Below are positions 36,601 through 47,008 of a stretch of DNA of 64,000 nt, piece after piece. The notes below the pieces were generated by a model. The model did not search any database and was not told the DNA's origin. It was given only the letters and a program-made list of their open reading frames with translations. A program made the position numbers and the translations under genes. The number at the start of each line of letters is the position of its first letter. Position 1 is the first letter of the stretch. Origin of the DNA: Ascaris suum (lineage: Eukaryota > Nematoda > Chromadorea > Rhabditida > Ascarididae); assembly GCA_013433145.1 (NCBI GenBank), contig CM024187.1, positions 12,044,826 to 12,108,825 of the forward strand. The letters are read 5' to 3'.

Positions 36601-39600
36601 GAAAGAGAAAGTGCAATCTGTACCTGCTCCTCGACTGTATGATCACAGAGTTCACTCGCGTCCATAATAAAGAGGACAGCTGCACGCAAATGTGCCAACG
36701 CTGTGATCGCCTGCATTTCGATCGTGTTACGCTCTTCTAGTGGTTGATCAAGCACACCCGGGGTGTCGATTACCTCAAAAACACTCACTGCTGCAACAAT
36801 CGTTAAAACATCAACAGCTACCACAATATCAGCCAACTGCGCGTCGAATCACTTCTTTCCTTGGAAAAGAATTGCTATCTGTATCACATCACTCGTCGCA
36901 AACAACTTTTATTACTTGTAGTCCACTCGAACATAACACGCATCTCAGATGCAAAGATTTGAGAAACCATAGTTCTTCAAATACCGAAATACAGCTATTC
37001 TGAGCAGAACACCCTTCCCTCACCCCCCCCCCCCCCTTCACAAACAACAATTACAAACAGCAATCGTGACGGTCAGTTGAAATGACGACTAAGTTTGCGT
37101 ATAAATGATCGGCTGGTACCTGCCATCTGAGATATCTGTAATCGAAATGCCCAACATATAGCGCTTTAGTGGTGAACGCATACGGCTGTACTTCAACGTC
37201 GGCGCGAGTTAATTTGTTCATCAACGACGATTTGCCAACGTTAGGAAATCCGCATAGGATGAGAGTCCTGGAAACAATCTTGCTATTACGCCCAATAAAA
37301 AATGCTTTCATAGCCGTTTTTGTGATGCCAATCAAATGATCGGAAGCCTGGAAAAAGCAATCCCCTCCCCTCTCATACTACTCTCACAATCCAACAAAGG
37401 AAGTGACCCATAAAAGCAAGAAAAAAACAACTGCAAAAGGCATAATAAAGGAGAATGAGAAGCCGAATCAAACCTAGTGTTCGGATCGATGGTCGGCAAA
37501 CGAGAGAGATGTTGCCGCACTTGTTCCAGATAGTCGAAGCTTTCCTTTCGTCGCTTCAACATTTTGGTCATGCGACCAAGTGCAGCACGTTTCAGCATTT
37601 TGCAACGATAAAGCGAGTCACCATATTTCATCAATCGAACGTATTCGCGTGCTATGCTGAAACACTCATCTCACAAAAATTCAACTCCAAGATCTGAAAA
37701 ACAAAAAAATGTCGAACAGTTCATGCAAATGTTCAACACTGAAAATAAGAAGAAATTAGGGATGGGAAAAATAAAAAACTGAATAAAAGTCCCTTTCCTG
37801 GAAGTTGCAAAGAAAAGAAAGCGGGGAGAGGATTCGATTCAAACATACTATATAAATGAAACTTCTACTATATTATTTGGAACATTTTCTAAAGTTATTG
37901 TAACTGTATTCATAGAACATTCATCTCAACTGTCAAAAACGGTTGTTTTTCTTATTGTCCAATCATGCACAAGCCGATAACAACTGTGGACAAAAGCTTT
38001 AAAAGAAAACATCCACGTACTTATCAATAAGGTGTCTGGCTGTGTTCACTTGTCCAAGTGCAATTTTATAATGGTCTTTATCATAGAGAATATTCATAAG
38101 ATCTGCATAGAAGGGATGTACATCCTGAAAAACAATTGTGCAAGAATAATGACAGAAAAGAAAAAAAAAAGAGCGAGTCACTAGAGCAGGAAACGTTTTC
38201 CTAACTCTAGCGATTCATATCCTTTCAGCATTACCACTCTCACGGCTATTTTACTGTTTACCTTTACGACAGAATACCTTTCAACGCTTCATTTCCTCCG
38301 CTCATTTCTTGAAACTGGTGCAGTGTAGGTGCGCGTTTGTCTGTCATGAAGTTTCAACTCAGAGACTAATAAAAGTACAGTTATGAAATCTGGTGGGCAA
38401 ACATTCAGTATAATGTACATTTCTACCGTTTCTCCTGTTGATACAATTACTCTAAAAGCAACTTCAGAGATCTGATGGTGGAAGAAACTTGCATCGGGAG
38501 GTTTTTAATTAGTAGTGATTGTCGGATTACTTAGCAAATGGAAGTAATATTTGGCATATTTCCAATTTTCGGGTAACTTAGCAAATGGAAGTAATATTTC
38601 GCATACTTCCTATTTTCGGGTAATTTATGAGACTCGTTTGCCTAAGAATCAAATGCAAAAGCGCATATCGTGCCCGCTCCTCTAGCACATTTTTCCGCTT
38701 GTTTTTATTCCTCTTAAGGGAATGGTGGTGTCTGAGCTGATATGCATTATTGGTGGTTTTAAATAAACACAGCGAACGTCTGTCGGCATTCGTTAACTTA
38801 CAATTTCCTGTAACATTACGCTACACAAACAGCAACACTGTTGTATGTAAAAACGTTGACCAGAACAAAAACTACAGAAAACTTAGCCACCTTTTTCAAA
38901 ATTCTGTCAAGTTTGCGAAAACGATGAATTAACGTCGTGAATTGACTATGCTCATATATGGAGATGGTCACCTTTTCAATTTCCGGCAAACTCTTCAGTT
39001 GCACCCACAGATTACAGATTTTTGCGTACCGCAACTTTCACTTTCTTGCGTCAGCTCAACCTTTCCCTTCATTTTTTGCTCTATTTTACAATAATCAGCA
39101 CCGATCTCAAAAATATATGCAGAAGTATGTTTCGCTCTCCTTACTGATGCGTTTAAAGGGAGAATGGACGAAGAAAAGTGTAGACTGCTGCAACCTGTGC
39201 TTGGATCGAGCAGAGAATTTCAGAGAAAAACTCGTTAACTGTGATACTGCTGTACGTTGACAGCCATCACTTTATGAACGTTACTTCTTCAGCTGTACCG
39301 TTTTTCTCAGCGTTATAGTCAACTGATCCGACCTGTGTTACCTTCTATCTCAAAATCTTTGAACGAGGGAAGAACCTTTAGAGCTGCACACTGAACAAGT
39401 TTTGCGAAAAAAAACCTATGTCATCAATGATGCACCTTCCCTCTTACGAATACGGAAACTGTAAAGAAGAACAGGAATGTCGTAAATATGCCTTTACAAA
39501 CTCATGCCGCAAGATATGCAGGAGGATTACTCAAGCAATAAGTCAACACTGAGAATGCAATTTTACGCCCCCTTCTTCAGTAACACAATTCGACAACATC

Positions 39601-40919
39601 TTTAACACCCCCCTCTCCTCATCTCGTACTCCTGATTGCAAAACACTTTAAGAACTATTCAGAAATAAATTTGAACTCGGCGAAAAATGCACCTCGATTT
39701 TTGGAAATTCGCTTATGATTTGTGTTAATTTGTCTCGCAGTGTTTGCTGCATAAATTTAACTTTGCGCGAGTAAAATGCACGAATGCGACTGATAGCGAA
39801 CTGACGATGGACGACCGTCGGCGTTTTTCTTTGTGTTTTCGATAGTGCCACTTCCTTCAGCTCCTGAACAAAACTGCTTTAAAAAATTGTCAACGGATCA
39901 CTAATACCTCTAAGTTGCACTTATTCTTAGTATCATATCTCGATTCCCCTTGTGTTGTTCCCTCGCCTCCCCCCATCCTTCATCCACCAAACTGATGTTC
40001 CACCAAGCGTTGCCATCATTAACCGAGTACTGGATAATAATAGAGGTCAATTAAGTTATGCATTTTAACGCATGCTCTGAACGAAACTAACAGCATCAGT
40101 TACTCGAATGAGACATCTACTTATGCCGATACGTCAGGTGGGCCCCCGAAATTTTAGATCACGCAAAGAGCGAGGTTGATTACAAAAGCAGCGAAAGAGA
40201 TCGAGAACGAACCCTATAAGCCGGCTGAGATAGAGAGGGATGAGTCATAAAGCGCAGGTTGACCGTATGAGGAAATCGAAGAATGTTGAGAAAAACGAAG
40301 GAATGGCGAAAAAAAGATAGCTACACTGTCTTCGAAGAAAAGTTTGCGGGTGGCGTTGTTGCACTTACAGGAACAGGGCATACGCCGAAGTGCTACACGT
40401 AAGATGGGATCGAAGGTCAAGTTGAGAAACCGGAAATCAGGCATGTCGTAAGAACTGCGAAAACTGGAGAGCTTCTCATGTTCCTGAGGTGAATTAAGAG
40501 GAATTAAGATTTCATTTTCTCATGAAGCGATCAGTATGAGTAGTAACACAATAAAATCCTGCATAATTACGAATCCAGGTTCAAAACCAGCTGGAGTTCG
40601 TTCGACTACAATTTCCACTTAACGACGTCAATGTTACCAACACAACCCTGTAAATCGGAAAACATTTCCAGGCAAGTGCAAGCTTGTGGGTTCATAAGGG
40701 AAAGACGCTGTTCAAAGCTATCGTTCGCATCCAACGTGCTCTACAGACTTTTCGCGTAAGCTTGTTTCAGGAAACATAAGCTTCTAAGGTGTTCTTTAAA
40801 CATTCAGTGTACTACTGCACAAATATTGAACAAAAAACGATCGAAATGAACAAAGAGAAGAAACTTACTGCTGCCGACGGCACGACGGTGATTTTTTTGA
40901 AGTTGTAGGTAGAATTCAT
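30710..40919 (-). CDS. GTPBP4: NOG1/GTPBP4 nucleolar GTPase (13 exons, 641 aa)
   Basis: GTPase of 60S ribosomal subunit assembly, acting on pre-60S particles in the nucleolus and nucleoplasm. Exons: 40919-40869, 39863-39693, 38124-38021, 37656-37474, 37267-37120, 36773-36624, 36243-36046, 35395-35276, 34664-34517, 33941-33794, 33417-33321, 31656-31402, 30862-30710. Phases agree; the total is 1926 nt (641 aa; human 634). Conserved blocks: [12 protein letters not shown] (start), [51 protein letters not shown]1 GFPNVGKSS (176-184), switch [17 protein letters not shown]3 DTPG (222-225), [21 protein letters not shown]4 NKVD (290-293), VPEIWEGHN, and the basic C-terminus [14 protein letters not shown]. 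All GTPase motifs are intact. The charged linker between exons 11 and 12 is less conserved and may contain a further exon (32136-32226). Confidence 0.96.
32136..32226 (-). CDS. Possible extra NOG1 linker exon (unplaced)
   Basis: Within the 1.66-kb intron between NOG1 exons 11 and 12. An acceptor-like cttataaacag opens a charged frame ([20 protein letters not shown], then [10 protein letters not shown]) ending at a GTAAAT donor in the phase that exon 12 needs. The entry phase does not match exon 11, so either another small exon lies between or the stretch is not coding. Its composition fits the Lys/Glu-rich NOG1 linker. Confidence 0.3.
33603..33684. repeat. (TA)n microsatellite in NOG1 intron 10
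   Basis: About 80 bases of almost pure TA, with one TACA interruption near the right end. It produces meaningless Ile-Tyr open frames on both strands. It is flanked by a CGC on the left and a GCGC on the right. Confidence 0.97.
37023..37036. repeat. C14 homopolymer in a NOG1 intron
   Basis: A run of 14 C between NOG1 exons 5 and 6. Similar C12 runs occur at 41106-41117 and 48615-48626. Such runs are prone to sequencing error. Confidence 0.95.
38529..38622. repeat. 47-bp tandem duplication in a NOG1 intron
   Basis: Two adjacent 47-bp copies, 38529-38575 and 38576-38622, both beginning acttagcaaatggaag and ending ttttcgggta, with a few mismatches in the middle. It lies in the intron between exons 2 and 3. 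Confidence 0.9.
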
Positions 40920-42589
40920 TGCAGTAAGGACCGAGTTACTTAAAACATAAGGAAGTGGAATATACATAGCACACTGTACACTACACACCGCATATACAGC
41001 AACGTATCGAACAAATTCGACAACAAAAAACGGATGTGACGGTATTACCTACGTAATCATGAAAACTTCGCAAGAAGCAATGATTTCGAATCAACACAAG
41101 TAGTGCCCCCCCCCCCCTTCCTTCATCGCTCACTGCGACCCAGTTCGACACTCCTCTCCGTTCCCCCCTCTCTCGCATCTTTCGCGTATGTTTTGCTCCT
41201 CGGTTTACACCTACCACTTAATGACACCGCATGATGGCTTTTCGACACGCAAGAGGCTTTTTTATTCCTACAGTAGAAGAGTCGGTGCTACTTTTTACTT
41301 TATAATGCAGCAGGAAAAATACGAATACTACATCGCCTACCTATCTGATTAACAATAAAAAACAGGACCAAAGGGAAGAAGCAGCGAGCAAGAATCCCCG
41401 GGAAATGGCATCATATGCGCATCTTACAAATTAAACCACCACTTCAAACTGCTTCATCAGCAACTGAAACCGATACAGGAACACCCGACACCCATCGCCC
41501 AACGTAACCCACCCACCAGTGATGAAAACCATCAGCCATACCTCCGTTTCTATAAAGTGACCGGCTGCCTGCAAGGTTGCTATATATGTAGTCTTTGAAC
41601 ATGTTGCTGGATCAATGCAACAATTCGAGCATGAGTATGAGGTTCTGACTGCAGCTGAGGTCGACGAAACCGTTTCACACATATAGGTACACGAAAACAC
41701 TCGGTTACAACAAGAACTGGAGGAAGAATAGTGCCATGTTAACTGAAAGGCCGACAACGATGCATTTCGGGTTCGCAACAGTAAAACCAATTGCACAGGT
41801 GCACCTGGAGGGCTGATATTATTACTGGCATTATTAAGCCTTAGGATCTTATTGACAAAGAAAACACATCAGACAAGAAAACACGTCATGCCACCATCGT
41901 CTTGCGTCATGCAAATTGTTGCATCGGATGCGGCAACCGCTAACCGCTGCGAATATAGCGCTACTTGAAGTACAGGTTTACCCGAGCAGGGGGCAACACG
42001 GGTACGGTGCACGCATTTCGCAATTTCCGCACATAAGTGCACGCAATCACACAAACTAAACTTCTGCTGGTGTTTAGCCGGCCTAGACATCCGGCCATCT
42101 ATACCGTAATCCGAACTTGCTTCAAGACCTCCGGGGTTCGAATGATGATGCCTTTATTCACGAAAGACGAAAACATGCAATAACCAGTGCATAGTGCATA
42201 ATGGCGAACATATGACGCAGTTGGTATATTCTTTTATGTCCAATATGACAGTGACGCTTATTTCCTAAACCATCAACAGACACAGCCACAGACGGGAAAG
42301 TATCAGAGAGAGGTGTCGAGCTTTTTATTCATCTCACCGGATGAGTTTACAAATGACATGATTTTGACTCGGCTTGTATTGACCACTCACACTTTCCTCC
42401 CCTTGTGGGTTGATTGTTGTGTTAGTGAAGGTGTGAAGTTGGTCAATATTTTTGACTATATAATAGTTTGTTCCCAAAGGTTCGTGAACAAACAATATAA
42501 GCAAAGAAGAAGAAAGAAAAAAACAAGAGGAAAGGAAATATCACTATTAAAAATTAGGCCTACATCCCTGTTGTTGCTCGTTGTCGATT
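40920..42589. other. 5' flank of NOG1, no supported gene
   Basis: Contains the presumed NOG1 promoter and 5' UTR and a C12 run (41106-41117). Two minus-strand open frames (41431-41796, 41869-42090) have cysteine- and serine-rich products without a recognisable domain or splice context. I treat them as chance. Confidence 0.4.
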
Positions 42590-43520
42590 GAGTCGCCGTT
42601 CGTTGTCCGCTGTCTGCCGTAGTCAGCTCTCTGAATTGACGCGTGGCGTTCCTGATCCACCGTCGATCTGCCTCTTTATCCACTGGTGTCGATCCAACCG
42701 CGACCACCGTTGGAGTCGACGATCCCAATCACTGAGCTCCCGTCTGCTGCGACCGGCCTAGTTGTCGCGCTGCTCCAAATATTGACGATTTCCACTCGTA
42801 AATGATCAACTTTCTTTCCTCTGCCAGTTACCCAAGAATATCCTCTTGACGCTGAGGTGGTTCGTCTTACAATACAAATATCAGATTCTGTTGTGCAACG
42901 ACCTGTGCACTTTCCCACTGCTTTGTGAACCCACCTCAAACTTGGGTAATTAAACTTTTATTATCATATGTAGACAATAAAAACGTGACGAAGAACAATT
43001 AATCATCAGCGACGTATATGATGATGATAGATTAAAGCATGGCTAGGAAACTCACGTGTAATTATTGGAGATGTGCGTGATATTCTAATAGATTATAGCT
43101 CGATTAAACAATTCGCATACATGTCCGATATGTACATAGCCCAACCTATGCTTAGACCAAAACGTGACAAAGAAAGCCTACGCATAATCATCAGGGATGT
43201 TAGCGATTATTCTAATACATACTAACCCGAATAAACTCGCATATTTATCAGAAACGGCAATAGCACAACACTACAATATGACAGGGAACACATCAGAAAA
43301 ACATAAGTGAAATCCAGTGGAGTCGCAATACCGATCGAACTTTAGCATTTAACAATCGCCGAAACTTTGGGTTTGCTTATATAGCCCTTTTTGTTATCAC
43401 CTTCTGATGCTTTTGGCCCGCCCCTTTCTATGTGCTGGCCCCAAAGGTTGTTTTGCTAATTTGACGCTCATCTGGCGTATGTGATTAGCCGGTCAAAATC
43501 CCCAATCTCTGTTTGCTTTG
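42590..43520 (-). mobile_element. LTR-like block with TATA box and poly(A) signal
   Basis: Read on the minus strand, a CTATATAAG box (plus 376-384 of 43 kb, i.e. 43376-43384) is followed about 420 bases later by AATAAA (42962-42957), then a less AT-rich leader down to about 42590. This order (TATA, body, poly(A) signal, leader) resembles an LTR plus untranslated leader. Imperfect internal repeats (acgtgac(g/a)aagaa near 42984 and 43163; attctaata phrases near 43083 and 43213) add to the impression. I cannot define LTR ends, a target-site duplication or a gag frame, so it may be a solo or decayed LTR, or an ordinary Pol II transcription unit. Confidence 0.3.
43376..43384 (-). promoter_or_regulatory. 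TATA box candidate
   Basis: GGGCTATATAAGC on the minus strand is a near-ideal TATA box. The window has few other such matches, and none of the four main genes starts just downstream of it. It belongs to the LTR-like block. Confidence 0.45.
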
Positions 43521-43610
43521 ACCCCATCATTACCCGCTCCGGCAAACTTCTGCGGCATTAAATCAACTTCCATTTTGTTTACTCATTCGCGCATAACTTT
43601 TCTGACGCGT

Positions 43611-44003
43611 TTATGGCACCTTTTTGCCTTTAAGGAGGTTAAAAGGCAAAGCCCTAACATGGCGTCTTTGTGCCCGTTTGTGTTGCTCGTACATGGATCC
43701 CCTTTTCTTGCGGATAACACTATCTGATTGCCAGTCAACAACTTCAACCTCTTTTAGCTTTGTGCCTTCATACAGTTTGAACACTAATCCCTGACCCTCA
43801 TCTTTGTATATTTTTTCGCGCGCAGTCGCGACACGGCTTTTCTTACTTGGGTACCGCGGCAACCTGCTGCTGCAGGTAAGCTGCTTTTTGAAGCAGCTTC
43901 GTCTCACTTGCCCATTAAGCTTCAGTGGTGTCCACTTTTTTCTACTATTTGTTTTTGAGAGTTCTCTTTTGAAAACGATTTTATGCCCACGTGTCTCGTT
44001 CAA
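43611..44003 (-). CDS. Unrecognised basic ORF next to the LTR-like block
   Basis: An open frame of 131 codons with no ATG at its upstream end (it begins directly after a TAA). The product is very rich in Lys and Arg (for example KKRGSMYEQHKRAQRRHVR). It lies upstream, in the minus direction, of the LTR-like block, so it could be the 3' end of a retroelement reading frame. I see no integrase or RNase H motif. Length alone does not exclude chance. Confidence 0.2.
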   Translation of the reverse strand: MNETRGHKIVFKRELSKTNSRKKWTPLKLNGQVRRSCFKKQLTCSSRLPRYPSKKSRVATAREKIYKDEGQGLVFKLYEGTKLKEVEVVDWQSDSVIRKKRGSMYEQHKRAQRRHVRALPFNLLKGKKVP

Positions 44004-44126
44004 TTAAAACATGTCTTGAGTATGATTTAGGAGGAAAGTAGCCTTCACCGCACCTCCTTATTCCGACGCAACTGAACATTAGCACAGTCCCCTCTCAATA
44101 TGTTGGTAAATATATGCGAAAAATGT

Positions 44127-44218
44127 ATATTGAAATCACAGCTGATATTGAAATCACATTTGATATTGAAATCACAGCTGAAACCCAGGGGCTTCAGCTG
44201 TGATTTCAATATCAAATG
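44127..44218. repeat. 18-bp tandem repeat ending in a 26-bp perfect hairpin
   Basis: Three tandem 18-bp copies of atattgaaatcacagctg (44127-44144, 44145-44162 with 2-3 changes, 44163-44180) run into an inverted copy. Arms 44157-44182 and 44193-44218 pair perfectly over 26 bp around a 10-nt loop (acccaggggc). It could be a foldback/MITE end, a satellite fragment with a head-to-head junction, or a small-RNA precursor. Confidence 0.92.
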
Positions 44219-44329
44219 AGTTGCCAAAGACACTCGAGACTGCAACTTTTCGAAAATTACTCCGACTGCAGCTTCCTATGAAAACGATACGGCACAATAG
44301 TATGGACGATGTGAAAAACCTCGTAACAG

Positions 44330-44515
44330 AACCGAACGTTTTTCAACCTGGCGCCCCTAGGGACCCCGCTGTCCTGAACTATTCGCCTGCCGCGGAGGAT
44401 TCTGAGAGCTCGACCTGCGCGGGGACCCTCGCGGAGCGAAAAGTTCCCCCATCCGGCGGGGGCATCATTCATCATCTCACATGGCAGTGGCCCTCGTGAA
44501 CGGGAGCCCCCTTTC
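44330..44515. other. GC-rich, hairpin-rich block (structured RNA or coding candidate)
   Basis: This segment is strikingly GC-rich against its AT-rich surroundings and has several short hairpins (for example gcccccgccggatggggg on the minus strand). It does not match U1, U2, U4, U5, U6, 7SL, RNase P or MRP as I remember them. It is also open on the plus strand from an ATG at 44301 to 44499 (Pro/Ser-rich, ending IIHHLTWQWPS), so a small coding exon is the alternative. Confidence 0.3.
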
Positions 44516-45527
44516 AAACAGTAGTTATTATGGAGATGATATGACGTTTAAAGTGGCGTAAGAGTGGGAAGCGGCGTAAGTTTCTCGAACTAGAACAGGG
44601 GGACGGTTGCTTCCAGCAAAATAAGAGAATTAAAGAACTGAAGATGGTTGCTGTTCAGACAAAATATGAGTGTCAAATTACATATCAAGGCAGAAACTAG
44701 TTCGCATCCTAAAACCCTCGAGTAGGAAGTCTTACATACACGTCTGACCTGCAAGCATCCACGTGTGAGTGGGATTGCCAGGCAGAGTCTGTAAACCACC
44801 TACTGTCGATGCAGAACAAATTGAAGCTTAAAAACCTTCAGCTTCAACCCCGGCAGTCTTTAGATTCTTGGAGCATATCGTCGTCTTTGTCGCTAATCGC
44901 CAAAATCGGGAACCAAAGAAATCAAAACAAATGCCATCTTCCCCAATGCACAGCCCTTAACCTAAAACCAGTGAACCACAAATCGTCCACTCTTAGCATC
45001 TCCTCGCCTTGAGACTGATGTGCGAAATGAACTGTGCCGCCACACAGACGTGAATATTCCGCATTTTGTGTTTACCGCCCTTTCGTTTTCGCGCCAAATA
45101 GATACGACAAGGAGGGATGAAAGTGTCATTGTTTATTTTGGGCTGATGAGGTACTGTTGTGTGATTGTTTTGCGATGCAGCAGTTGGGAAGTCTGGATTC
45201 GCCCCAAGCTTGCGACATTATGTAAATGCAGACGGTGAACATAGCCAGCTCTCGCAAGACTTAGGGTTTCTATCAAGCAGTACAGCTTGAGGGTATAAGT
45301 GGTATGTATCGTTGGTTCCTGACGATAAAAGCTCATTTAAGGCGCTAAAAACAAGGATGTCGGAGACGCTGAACTATACCTCCTACCTGAGTAGGTTTTT
45401 TGAAAAGGCAACTAACGCCAAAAGAAACGTCTAAAAGATGGTAGTTTTGATCACGGATGAGATGTCAGGCAAATAAAATAGGGTACGAATTAGCAATAGT
45501 AACAACAGCATTCTACCTTCTACTACT
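44516..45527. other. Spacer without a supported gene
   Basis: Mixed-composition sequence with only short open frames. A short direct repeat, gtggcgtaagagtgggaagc followed by ggcgtaag, lies near 44550-44580. No exon or RNA gene was recognised. Confidence 0.35.
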
Positions 45528-45901
45528 TCAACGGACTGCAAACGTTCCTTCCAGAGATTCCAGCTGAAAATTGTTGTAAGAGGGAGGCAAGGATGAAACC
45601 GCTGAGTCTGGCAAAAGAGCACTTATTGAAAGGAAGTAGCCACTTGACGAGTGGGCTATAGATTTTGGAGATGTGGAGGCAGACAGCGAGTTGCGTTTCT
45701 TGCGCTTGGTCATCTGAATCCACGCTCCTGCCAGTTATAGTGCAAGCAACAACAATGATGCCTGGCTATTGAGCATCTTACAGTGAGCTTGGGCGCATGC
45801 AGCAAATTCATATAAGGCCTGGAATCCATTACAACTTCCTCAAATGTAAATTCAAAAATTCGGCGGAAACTATGCTTTTTTGAAAGATACGGGAAATGCA
45901 T
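45528..45901 (-). CDS. Possible small two-exon gene (101 aa, unrecognised)
   Basis: Exon 1 (45901-45782) runs from ATG through MHFPYLSKKHSFRR and VMDSRPYMNLLHAPKLT to a strong GTAAGA donor. A 68-bp intron ends in gattcag, and exon 2 (45713-45528) continues in phase with MTKRKKRNSLSAS, a Ser/Pro-rich middle and ESLEGTFAVR before TGA. Intron size and splice sites match the confirmed genes in the window. The short basic, serine-rich product has no domain I recognise. It may be the 3' end of a larger gene or a chance arrangement. Confidence 0.3.
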
Positions 45902-46420
45902 CCATATTAAACCACAACAATTTAACTTCAGTAAGCCAAAAGTTTTCTTAAGTGTAACTTTCAGACATAGCAGACCAGTTCTGCTTTTCTCTTTTTGAAT
46001 TATTCTTTGTAGTCAGCGGACCAAGGAATAAACACAGCGTCCAGTCACGCTACCAGGTGCGGCCATGCGGTACTGTCGCTTGACGTCGAATTGACGCCAT
46101 TGTTCTAAAGTAATGCTCACAAGTGGCCAAGGAGCAGACGATTTGGCCATAAACGACTAAGGCTTCACGGATTACCCACGCGAGCAAAGCGGAAGTCGCA
46201 GGAGCGCAGCTGCCACGATATTATCATTTCTAAACCAGACACTTAGGTACACTTTGATGTTGTGAGGTGTTTTCTTATATAAATAAAAAGTCCAACTGCA
46301 AGTTTTTTAATCTTTCCATCTATCACTGGGCAGTTTTTAAGAGTTTTATCTAAGCCACTTTCAGCTTCAAAATAATCTGGGCATCCTCTCAGCTTGGCTT
46401 CAAGACAGTGCGTGATGGGC

Positions 46421-47008
46421 TTACCACTTCAAACGTTGGCTTTCGACTTCCGACTTCGACTTCACCGTTAAGGAGCTAAACACATTTCTGACTATTTGAG
46501 GAGTGTTCCGATGGAGCTGTGAAAAATTTTTGCATTTCAATGTGCGAAATTTACATCCGACAAAAGTGACAATTCGAAAACTAATCCAACGACTGAATAT
46601 CACAGCTACTAAATACCAAATTTCGAATCGCACCTTTTGAAGCGAAATTGTGTTTACCATGCACATCCTTCTCAATACAACATTCAGCGGGTAATACGAT
46701 TGATAGCAGACAATGCGGAAACGGATGAGCACTCCTCTGACCCCCGCACCCCCCAATTTAACGGCAAGGCACGTCACCACCCTGTACATGAATTTGGCGA
46801 ATAGGATATCCTGAACTGGGCAAAACGTGGCTGGCGCCTGGCCACACTTTACCCCATTCTTATTTGACAGTGAATTAAAACCGATGTTGGTCACGATGAG
46901 GTCATGTTTGACGTACGTTTCAGGATCTGTGCAATACGCTAGCATGAAAGTGGCAAAAAAGAAGTGAGGGGACTTATTGCTACTGTTAACACTGCATGTT
47001 AAGAGCAA
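46421..47008 (-). CDS. Long open frame of unknown nature (195 codons)
   Basis: The longest unexplained open frame of the window. Its upstream end has no ATG; the first ATG is 20 codons in. The product is Cys- and aromatic-rich with hydrophobic stretches (for example FRIVCYQSYYPLNVVLRR) but shows no domain, signal peptide or repeat I recognise, and no splice sites support it. Such a length is near the edge of chance for this window. A decayed transposon segment is possible. Confidence 0.12.
   Translation of the reverse strand: MLLTCSVNSSNKSPHFFFATFMLAYCTDPETYVKHDLIVTNIGFNSLSNKNGVKCGQAPATFCPVQDILFAKFMYRVVTCLAVKLGGAGVRGVLIRFRIVCYQSYYPLNVVLRRMCMVNTISLQKVRFEIWYLVAVIFSRWISFRIVTFVGCKFRTLKCKNFSQLHRNTPQIVRNVFSSLTVKSKSEVESQRLKW

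Noticed and set aside
42121..42160. B-box-like ggttcgaat, possible tRNA 3' part
   Set aside because: No matching A box, acceptor stem or anticodon arm in the preceding 70 bases.
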